Part shown: positions 57,286 through 64,000 of the stretch, piece after piece
How the letters are laid out: each line of letters starts with the position of its first letter
How positions within the stretch are numbered: position 1 is the stretch's first letter
NCBI RefSeq assembly: GCF_012516375.2
Contig: NZ_CP051204.2
Span: forward strand, 4,340,001-4,404,000
Reading direction: 5' to 3'
DNA: 64,000 bases
Origin: Chitinophaga oryzae
GTDB taxonomy: Bacteria; Bacteroidota; Bacteroidia; Chitinophagales; Chitinophagaceae
The notes under the pieces: model-generated
What the model was told of the DNA's origin: nothing
Databases searched by the model: none
The model's input: only the letters and a program-made list of their open reading frames with translations
Translations under genes and position numbers: made by a program

Positions 57286-57765
57286 TTATTCCACTACCCG
57301 TATGCCACTGGCAGTGTACCTTATTTCCCTTTTGGGCTGTGTGATGGCATCGATGGCTTCCTGCGGCTTCCCCGCATCTTTGGCATAATGCTGCAGCTCA
57401 TCTACCGATGTGGTATGCTGGTAGGCAACGCCATCCAGCACGATGGTTTTTCCTTTAATATCCAGAGGAACAAAGAAGGCGTAGTTTTTCATCTTCACAA
57501 ACGCCGTCGTGCTGTCGTTGACTTTCAGTTTCATCCAGCATCCTTTTTTAGGACATACGTCCAGCACCTGCGCTTTAATTTTCACCGGCACTTCAACACT
57601 GTCATTCTTCAGGAGGACCGGGAGTTTCGCTGCATCGACCGCACCGGCAGCTGTGGCGCCGGCTCCGTAAGTGGCATTGAGGGTGGCTTTACCTTTTGGG
57701 GGTTGCGCTACGGCAGCCAAACCGGCTGTCATGAACAGGGCGCACAACATTACTTTGTACATCAT
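57286..57765 (-). CDS. DUF4920 family exported protein
   Basis: The 159-residue protein has a signal peptide (MMYKVMLCALFMTAGLAAVAQ). DUF4920 features: a PKKGCWMKL motif with a conserved Cys pair nearby (DVCPKKGC), FVPLDIKGKTIVLDGVAYQ. The family is periplasmic, common in Bacteroidota, with OB-fold-like structure and no proven role; the Cys pair suggests metal or redox binding. It is upstream of the methyltransferase gene and divergent from the SDR gene. Confidence 0.88.
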   Translation of the reverse strand: MMYKVMLCALFMTAGLAAVAQPPKGKATLNATYGAGATAAGAVDAAKLPVLLKNDSVEVPVKIKAQVLDVCPKKGCWMKLKVNDSTTAFVKMKNYAFFVPLDIKGKTIVLDGVAYQHTTSVDELQHYAKDAGKPQEAIDAITQPKREIRYTASGIRVVE

Positions 57766-57995
57766 GTCAAATACGTTTTGTACTAAGATAAGAAAGAACT
57801 ATCTACTATTACAATGGACTATTATTTACATATCTTACAAAAACGTTAAAACTACGGCAGATGGTCCGGCGCTGCTTTCATTAAGTTGTATATTTGCTCC
57901 ATCGAAAACACCCCGCGGGCTTGTTTACCTCCTACATACTGCTACTCCTGTTGTTGTGCTTTGTTGAGATTGTATTACGTTAAAAACATATTGTC

Positions 57996-58754
57996 ATGAA
58001 AAGACTGGAGAACAAAGTCGCCCTGATCACGGGCGGAGCAGGAAGCATCGGCCGGACGACCGCAAAATTATTCATCGAAGAAGGTGCTAAAGTAATCCTC
58101 GTAGACCTCGACGAATCCTCCCTGAAGAAGACCGCCGCTGAATTAGGCCCGCAGGCAGCTTATGTGGCTGCTGATGTAACGGTGGCCGCTGATGTGGAAC
58201 GATATGCGCAGGAAGCAGGTAAAAAGTTCGGAAAGATTGACATTTTCTTCAACAACGCCGGTATCGAAGGTGCGGTAAAACCCATTACCGAATTCCCGGA
58301 AGACGTATTCGACAAAGTGATGGCCGTGAACGTAAAAGGCGTGTTCCTGGGCTGCAAATACGTGCTGCCGCAGATGAACGACGGCGCCAGCATGATCATC
58401 ACTTCTTCTGTAGCGGGCCTGCACGGGTCGGCTAACTTCATTGCCTATACGACAAGTAAACATGCTACACTGGGTATCATGAAAACAGCCGCGCTGGAAG
58501 CAGCTCCCCGTAAGATACGGGTCAACAGCATACATCCGTCGCCGGTAGACAACCGCATGATGCGTTCTATTGAAGAAGGTTACGAACCGGGTAAAGGAGA
58601 AGCGGTACAGAAACAGTTAGCTGCAGGCATTCCCCTGGGACGCTATGCCCAACCGCTGGAAATAGCCAAACTTGTCCTGTTCCTCGGGTCGGATGACAGC
58701 CAGTTTATATCCGGCGCCCAATATGTGATTGATGGCGGCTCCTCCGCAAAATAG
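57996..58754 (+). CDS. Short-chain dehydrogenase/reductase (SDR)
   Basis: The 252-residue protein of classical SDR type: NAD(P)-binding TGGAGSIG (12-19), Asp37 after the second strand (VDLDES, suggests NAD preference), NNAG (86-89), catalytic Ser138, Tyr151 and Lys155 (AYTTSK). It oxidises or reduces a hydroxyl/keto pair; the substrate is unknown, with glucose- or sorbitol-type and 3-oxoacyl family members as closest in motif. A terminator follows at 58782-58813. It is transcribed alone. Confidence 0.92.
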   Translation: MKRLENKVALITGGAGSIGRTTAKLFIEEGAKVILVDLDESSLKKTAAELGPQAAYVAADVTVAADVERYAQEAGKKFGKIDIFFNNAGIEGAVKPITEFPEDVFDKVMAVNVKGVFLGCKYVLPQMNDGASMIITSSVAGLHGSANFIAYTTSKHATLGIMKTAALEAAPRKIRVNSIHPSPVDNRMMRSIEEGYEPGKGEAVQKQLAAGIPLGRYAQPLEIAKLVLFLGSDDSQFISGAQYVIDGGSSAK

Positions 58755-58781
58755 TAAACGTACTGACCCACTATAATAACG

Positions 58782-58813
58782 GCCTCCCTCAGACGGGGGA
58801 GGCCTTTTTTTTA
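58782..58813 (+). terminator. Terminator of the SDR gene
   Basis: GGCCTCCC (58782-58789) pairs with GGGAGGCC (58798-58805), loop 8 bases, followed by eight T. It lies 27 bases after the stop. Confidence 0.9.
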
Positions 58814-58822
58814 TTATTGGTT

Positions 58823-59565
58823 TTATAGAGTGTGTGCGTAGGTGATCACCTCTTTCACCGGTTCGAAACCCAGCCGGGTATATATCGGCAGACCCGCTTT
58901 GGAAGCATGCAGTACGCAATACCGCTTACCATCCGCCACACATTCCTGCAGCAGCCGCGTGGTCATGGCCGCCGCCAGCCCCTTTCCCCTGAAATCCGGC
59001 AGCGTACCGATAAAATGCAGCCCGGCATTCCCCGCTTCATCGTAAAATATCAGCCCGCAGCAGGCCGCTCTGCCGTCTACCGTACCGATAAAAACCTTGA
59101 TCTTGTTTTCCTGTCCGAGTAAACGGGCCACCACGGCGCCGTCTACACGATAATTAAAAGAACCTTCCGCAATGGTGGCGAAGGTGTATGCATCCGCTTC
59201 ACTGCCGGCTAATGCGAACCGGATATGTTCCGGACTTTCCCCGGGGGATTTTCCCGCAGGTAGATGATCATTCCCTGCAGACTCATTTTAGGCTGAAAAC
59301 CTGCCGCCGCCAGCGGCGCCGCCAATGCTTCCGCCACCGACGCCGTAAAAGTGACCGCATCCGGCAAAAGTCCCTCGCGGATCTGCGTGGCAATGTGGGC
59401 CAGCGCTTCCGGTTGCTGTACGTCAAATACACGCCGCGGCCAGTCAGACCCTGCGGGCATCACCGCTTTATAGGAAGGCGCCGTAGTGAGCAGGCCTGCC
59501 CGCTCCCCTACGTACGCCCAGTGTTCAAACAGGTTTCCGATAATATGTTTTTCGTCTTGTTCCAT
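58823..59565 (-). pseudogene. GNAT acetyltransferase split by a one-base frameshift
   Basis: Two leftward open frames (59209-59565, start MEQDEKHIIGN, and 58823-59134 or earlier) join into one GNAT protein of about 247 residues if one base is added in the CCCC/GGGGG run at 59239-59247. The added C (minus strand) restores ENPPGESPEHIRFALAGSEADAY and reads on without stop through NYRVDGAVVARLLGQ to the conserved GNAT C-terminus (TLPDFRGKGLAAAMTTRLL), the acetyl-CoA pyrophosphate loop R-x-x-G-x-A. Substrate unknown. The break is either a true frameshift or a homopolymer sequencing error; without it the gene is a normal-length acetyltransferase. Confidence 0.85.
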
Positions 59566-59648
59566 GTGTCTTGATAAGACCACAAAAATAACAGTCTCAC
59601 CAATGTTTATAGTAGTCCAGTATAAAACGGGGCGGTAGTCCAGTTATG

Positions 59649-60725
59649 TTACCGTTTCACCTTTACCAGCTGCATTTCCACTGTATCCCTACCCAGTATG
59701 CCCTGAAAGCGCCAGGTACCTCTCTGCCCGCCGGGTTTCAATATCCCGGAAAACGGCTCGTGGACGCCGGCAGGATATCGCCACCGGGCTGACAGCTTCC
59801 CTTCCTGCGGATGATACTCGTACGTGCCGATATATCGTCTCCGCCAATCGTTGAACTCCAGCACAAAATCATTCTCCAGGTCCATAAACACCTTTGTCAG
59901 CAGGCTGTCTCCCGTTGCCGGCTGCGCGCATGGAATATGATTGACCTTCAACTGCTTTACGATATACTTGCCCGTCAGCTCCGGATGACGGTCCGGATAG
60001 TCGTACGTAGCGTTTAATACAAACGGTACCACTGCCACGCCTGCACGAAGCAGCCACTTCACCGGGGCCTTCCAGCCTACTCCCACCGGCAGCCAGTCAC
60101 GCCGGAGAAAAAATTCCGCCAGCGGCTGGTACAATGTCGTCAGCAGATATGCTACTCCTCCCGTTAATATCAATGCATGCAATAATACGCCAGGAGGCAT
60201 CCGGTAAAACGTATCGATCAGGATAATGTTCAGCAATACGGGTACGATCATGATAAGCCCCAGCAACCGGGTACGCCGCCACAGCAGCAACAGCGCACAG
60301 GCCATTTGCATGATCGCAAGCGCCACCATATACGGATACGACCATCCGAAATAAGCCCAGGTAAGCTCTTCCCCGCTCAACGCACTGAAAGGGATGTCCA
60401 GTTGCCCCAATGGCACCACCATCTGCAGATGGTAAACTTTGTTCCAGCCGAAGGTGCACAGGTCAATAGCCAACGTATACAACAGGATGCCCTGTATCAC
60501 CTGCAGCCACCGCAAGGACGACGCTGGATACCGGCGTTCCCGGTAGTTCCACACCACAGCTGTCAAAAGGAAAATAATCAGCAATGCGTACGCCAGCAAC
60601 GATACCAACGGTAGCGTCACTCCGTGCCCAATAAATCTGGAAGTCAGTCTCCTGAAAGACGCCCCCACCACTAAACCCGTGATCAGACAAACAATCAGCT
60701 TCCGGGAAAATGCAATACGGTCCAT
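59649..60725 (-). CDS. Polytopic membrane protein (DoxX-like), unknown role
   Basis: The 358-residue protein has about seven hydrophobic segments in the first 235 residues, including a DoxX-like part (GWNKVYHLQM, then YPYMVALAIMQMACALLLLW), and a soluble C-terminal domain of about 120 residues (YDYPDRHPELTGKY, RWRYPAGVHEPF). I cannot assign a confirmed family. The start ATG at 60725 lies about 50 bases beyond the stop of the AraC-type gene, on the same strand. Confidence 0.75.
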   Translation of the reverse strand: MDRIAFSRKLIVCLITGLVVGASFRRLTSRFIGHGVTLPLVSLLAYALLIIFLLTAVVWNYRERRYPASSLRWLQVIQGILLYTLAIDLCTFGWNKVYHLQMVVPLGQLDIPFSALSGEELTWAYFGWSYPYMVALAIMQMACALLLLWRRTRLLGLIMIVPVLLNIILIDTFYRMPPGVLLHALILTGGVAYLLTTLYQPLAEFFLRRDWLPVGVGWKAPVKWLLRAGVAVVPFVLNATYDYPDRHPELTGKYIVKQLKVNHIPCAQPATGDSLLTKVFMDLENDFVLEFNDWRRRYIGTYEYHPQEGKLSARWRYPAGVHEPFSGILKPGGQRGTWRFQGILGRDTVEMQLVKVKR

Positions 60726-60773
60726 TTCATAGTTTAATTTGATGAACCGTAATACTAAGTACTGTAAAGGGCT

Positions 60774-61913
60774 TCAGCGCCCGGACGGATCCATCCGCAC
60801 CACAAGTCCCGGAGCTTCTGCCCCGGTTTGCGAGGCAGGTAATACACCAGCTGCCTGGCGGAAAGCGCTGGGCGACATGCCGGTTGCGTCCCGGAAAACA
60901 CTGTTGAAAGTGGTCTTTGAATTAAAACCGGCTTCAAAGGCAATCGCCAGTATATTCAGGTGCGCATGACCGGGCGCCAGCAATAGCTTTTTTACGCAGG
61001 CCACCCGGTAACCGTTGATATATTGAAAGAAACTTTTCCCGTATCCCTGGTTGAGCAGGAAAGAAAGCTCGTGCGTGGAGAGCCCCAGGTGGTCCGCCAG
61101 CTTCGGAAGCCCCAGTTCGCCGTCCGTATACAAAGCCTCCTCTTCCATCAGCCTGTCCAGCTGTTTCATCAGTGGCGGTATTTGTTCTGCCGGCAAACGG
61201 GGCTTTACCACAGCAGGAGGCAACGCCGGAGCAACGATACTGTTGCCGGCCACTTCCTGCTGACGGAAAGCACTATAGCCGATGACGTATATGCTTAACA
61301 GGTAGCCCTGTGCCGTATAAGGCAACAGGTACCGGACACCGTCAAAAAGCTGATTGAACCAGATGAGTATCATACCTGCCGTTCCCCATAGCAGATACTT
61401 CAGCCAGCGCACGCCGGTAGTCCCCCTGTAATGTGCCAGCAACCGGTAGGACAGCCCCCAATAAACCAGCAGCTGTAATTTTACAGACATGCCCACCAGC
61501 AGCCCCAGGTAACGCGATAACGCCGTTCCCGGCGGCACCAGTGGCGGCAACGGCCACCGTATGCCCGCCAGCGACAGCAAATAAGGCAGCATCATACCGG
61601 CAAACAACAAAGCCGGTATCATATGGAGACTGTCACGCCACGAAAGTTTTCTCTGCGGAAACAGAAAGGAAGTTACCGACAATAGCAATGCCGGCGCCAT
61701 CACCAGCCGGTTGAGTTCCAGCACCGGCACCAGCCATCGATGTTGTTTCTGCAATGCCGTATGTTCCGCAATAAATGCCAGTAGCGCAGCACCTGCACAA
61801 AAAAGGAAAACGGCCAGCCATCGGTTACCGGCGCTGTTCGTCCGTCCTGGGTGGACCATCAGTAAAAAAGACAGCAAAAAAATACTGCCACAGGTGAAAG
61901 TATAAAAAACCAT
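60774..61913 (-). CDS. AraC-family regulator with membrane-embedded N-terminus
   Basis: The 379-residue protein has eight hydrophobic segments in residues 1-225 and a C-terminal AraC helix-turn-helix pair (about 255-352; LADHLGLSTHELSFLLNQGYGKSFFQYIN and the second helix set ILAIAFEAGFNSKTTFNSVFRDATGMSPS, given in part). Such membrane AraC regulators are typical of Bacteroidota and sense a membrane or periplasmic cue before acting on DNA. It is 48 bases upstream of the DoxX-like gene, which it may control. Confidence 0.9.
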   Translation of the reverse strand: MVFYTFTCGSIFLLSFLLMVHPGRTNSAGNRWLAVFLFCAGAALLAFIAEHTALQKQHRWLVPVLELNRLVMAPALLLSVTSFLFPQRKLSWRDSLHMIPALLFAGMMLPYLLSLAGIRWPLPPLVPPGTALSRYLGLLVGMSVKLQLLVYWGLSYRLLAHYRGTTGVRWLKYLLWGTAGMILIWFNQLFDGVRYLLPYTAQGYLLSIYVIGYSAFRQQEVAGNSIVAPALPPAVVKPRLPAEQIPPLMKQLDRLMEEEALYTDGELGLPKLADHLGLSTHELSFLLNQGYGKSFFQYINGYRVACVKKLLLAPGHAHLNILAIAFEAGFNSKTTFNSVFRDATGMSPSAFRQAAGVLPASQTGAEAPGLVVRMDPSGR

Positions 61914-61973
61914 ATGGAACCGGTATTATCCTAATAAGATAAATACCGGCTGTTTTTCCATAAACGGAGAAGT

Positions 61974-63844
61974 TCATTTACAGTACGTTTTCAACAACTG
62001 CCCTGCCTGCTGTGCTCCCAGTATAGCCGCCTGTTGCAGGTCCGGGCAGGCTTTGGCCTGATCGTTCATCATCAGCCAGCTTACGCCACGGCCCAGGTAC
62101 AGGTCCGGTTCTGAGGGCTTCAACGCCATTGCCGCCGTAAAATCGATAATGGATTGCTGCAGGTTTCTCTTGCGGTCACGTTCGTACACTCCCTTAAAAT
62201 ACAGCAGCCGCTCATTTTTAGGGTATACCTGTACCAGCGTCTGAAAGAAACGGTCATTGTCTGCCATCTGCGGCCAGAGCTTCACAAAAAGTACCGCCAG
62301 CGCTTCCCGTTTAGTGTTCTGCGTGATATACACCGGCGAAAAAGTACTGTCATTCAGAAAGGTGGTGACCGGCATATTCGTATAGTTCTCCCCGGTATAG
62401 TGCGACTCCCACACAATGAGCTCCCCGGCTGCATCATCGTCTTACTACGGGCGGATACCTCCCCGGTGAGCATTGTGTCATTAGGGTGGCGGCGGGCCGC
62501 CCAGAAATACCAGGGGTGATTGCAATACACTTTGTGATTACGCAGCGGCCCTTCGCCCAGGAAGGCAGTCATAGCGTTCATGCCCCACCTTTCTTCATTA
62601 CCATGGCTCGCAGGGTTTTCATAGTAAAGCGTAAACATCACCTGCCAGATCATCAGCGACGCAGCCGCGCCGTAAGGCGGACGGCTTTTTTTGAAAAACA
62701 CCGGCAGCACCGCCAGCAGGCAGCAAACTACCAGTGCATTAAAAACCGTGTAGTCTTTTTTGTCAGGGTTGTATGTTTGCCTGAAATGCAACTCGTTGGT
62801 AAAACACAGCCATGCTATGAGCACCACGAAGGCCACATATATCCACAGTTCCTGGCGGCCGGGAGGCCGGGGCGCTTTTTTGCCTTTGGCAACAGGCACA
62901 TCGAACATTGCCCACCAGTGATTGAAGCCGTATACGCAGATCACCGCGGCAAACGGCGCCAGGGTGATCAGGTTGCGCAACGCTCCGCCGGACTGCCCCA
63001 GGTCCATGAACACGGCAAAACAAACATACACCAGAAAGCCAACGGTAAACTGCAGGAGGATAAAGTAGTCGGAGAACATCTTCTTTAAGTGCTCCAGGTA
63101 TCCCCATACAAAAAAGAAGAAAGCCACCGGCCCCAGCACATACACGTACTTACCGATGTGGTGCGTGAGACTGACGCGGTCATAACGGTTTTTCTTCTCC
63201 CCGCTGGCCAATACCTCCTGCACCAGCGCCAGCGGCTGACCGGTAAAAGCGTACAGGCCCAGCCACCACGCCACCAGCCCCGCTCCCAGCAATGGGATAT
63301 ACCGGTACATCCGTTGCTGCACCAACGGAAACAACCAGAAAGGCATAAACAGTACGCCTTCCGGGCGGGCCAGCGGCAGCAATCCTCCCACCAGCGCAAA
63401 CCAGCCAAACTGTTTACGACAGAAAAAAAAGATCCCCAGGCAGATTAAAAAAGAGGCCAACGGCTCCGTCATGGCATCTCTCGAAATACCAAACAAAAAT
63501 GTCTGGAACAACAGAAAAACCATGACGACGATCGCATTCGGCACACCCTTATATTTGAGTGCCTTGTACAGCAGGATACCCGATCCCGCTGTCATCAATA
63601 CCATGGTCACAACCGCGCCCATTCTGCCAAACAGCTGTGCCGGGAGGTAAAACAGTGCTACAAACAACGGCCTGTTCCAGGAAGAAAAAAACTGTTTCGG
63701 ATGATAGCGTGCGTCCTGTACGTTCAGGAAACGGCTGATGGCATCGTCGTCCCAGGTGTAGTTAGAGGACTGCGACCAAACCAGGGAGACCAGCACAAAC
63801 ACGAGCGCGCAGATCAGATAATCGTATTGTTGCCATTTTTTCAT
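61974..63844 (-). pseudogene. Polytopic glycosyltransferase-like protein with TPR tail, one-base frameshift
   Basis: Two leftward frames join into one protein of about 622 residues if one G (minus strand) is added in the run at plus-strand CCCC 62423-62426: MQPG then ELIVWESHYTGEN follows without stop. The first part, from ATG 63844, has about 11 hydrophobic segments and an early acidic loop (YTWDDDAISRF) as in membrane-bound GT39/GT83-type mannosyltransferases. The part after the break is a TPR-like helical tail (LYFKGVYERDRKRNLQQSI, GRGVSWLMMNDQAKACPDL). Known GT-C enzymes use a lipid-linked sugar donor at the periplasmic face. The start overlaps the upstream oxidoreductase stop in ATGA. 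Confidence 0.75.
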
Positions 63845-64000
63845 ACCGCCTGTTTTTCTTCGTGATATTCCTGTTCTGTATTGATGTCCCAGATATTGTC
63901 CCTGCCGGCGATCCCCTGGATGATATTATCTACAGCCGTCATTGCTGTCAGCATAGAATGGTCTGCATTGTTGTATTTGTGCATACCGTTGCGGCCAACG
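63841..64000 (-). CDS. FAD-dependent amine-oxidase-like protein, 3' end only
   Basis: The minus-strand frame is open to the window edge and ends in TGA at 63841-63843, overlapping the next ATG. The visible 52 residues (VGRNGMHKYNNADHSMLTAM, then DNIWDINTEQEYHEE) match the C-terminus of FAD-dependent NAD(P)-binding oxidoreductases of the amine-oxidase/protoporphyrinogen-oxidase-like group, where GRNGxHxYNNxDHSM closes over the flavin. These enzymes often neighbour membrane glycosyltransferases in cell-surface glycan clusters. Length and substrate are unknown since most of the gene is outside. Confidence 0.8.
   Translation of the reverse strand, partial: VGRNGMHKYNNADHSMLTAMTAVDNIIQGIAGRDNIWDINTEQEYHEEKQAV

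Noticed and set aside
58823..59134. Independent 103-residue protein with GTG start
   Set aside because: It is the C-terminal half of a GNAT fold and reads continuously from the upstream half after one added base.

Overview
The window looks like a chromosomal segment of a Bacteroidota bacterium, most likely Chitinophaga or a close relative (inferred, not searched). The signs are a SusC/SusD outer-membrane pair, several glycan-degradation lipoproteins and secreted enzymes, DUF4965, DUF4920 and DUF4132 families, an orphan VgrG/DUF4280 injection island, few purine-rich ribosome binding sites, and moderate GC with AT-rich spacers.

Region 1 (1-16.6 kb, rightward). Four large proteins that I do not recognise, none with a signal peptide, are followed by two small proteins, one of which has a CheD-like Cys/His pattern. 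Next comes a 2315-residue single-module polyketide synthase (FAAL-KS-AT-KR-ACP-TE). An aspartyl/asparaginyl beta-hydroxylase starts 5 bases after it. The PKS should activate a fatty acid, extend it by one malonate, reduce the ketone and release a 3-hydroxy acyl product. How the large unknown proteins relate to it is open; this is the best candidate for an undescribed system.

Region 2 (16.7-23.6 kb, leftward). A compact, partly overlapping operon encodes an orphan VgrG spike, a 350-residue protein with a His/Cys hydrolase-like pattern, a lipoprotein and a membrane protein (candidate immunity proteins), a leaderless zinc amidase, a signal-peptide protein, a DUF4280 (PAAR-like) fusion to a TIGR02594 cell-wall hydrolase, and another exported small protein. 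It reads as an effector/immunity cassette loaded on a contractile injection spike. No sheath, baseplate or ATPase gene is in the window.

Region 3 (24.2-37.3 kb). After tRNA-Lys(TTT), a FadR-type GntR regulator is divergent from a complete sialic-acid utilisation operon: SusC, SusD, two GH33 sialidases, an N-acetylneuraminate lyase, an esterase likely to remove O-acetyl groups, and a kelch sialate mutarotase fused to a sodium/solute symporter. The divergent promoter region carries three perfect GTAnTAC half-palindromes, the expected operator type for this regulator family. A 54-codon basic ORF and a strong bidirectional terminator close the region.

Region 4 (37.3-57.8 kb, mostly leftward). 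This holds a glutaminase A-like protein (DUF4965), a membrane protein of unknown role, a GH20 hexosaminidase with a PA14-like tail, an RluE-type pseudouridine synthase, a 1677-residue DUF4132 protein, a YceI protein, a rightward GH18 endo-hexosaminidase-like lipoprotein, a DUF481 protein, a three-domain esterase fusion, a NarL-type response regulator, a methyltransferase and a DUF4920 protein. Together with region 3, the GH20 and GH18 enzymes fit growth on sialylated glycoprotein glycans.

Region 5 (58.0-64.0 kb). This has an SDR dehydrogenase, a GNAT acetyltransferase broken by a one-base homopolymer shift, two membrane proteins (one an AraC-type regulator), a polytopic glycosyltransferase-like protein with a TPR tail, also broken by a one-base homopolymer shift, and the 3' end of an FAD-dependent oxidoreductase. 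Both breaks are missing single G/C bases in homopolymers, so sequencing error is a live explanation.
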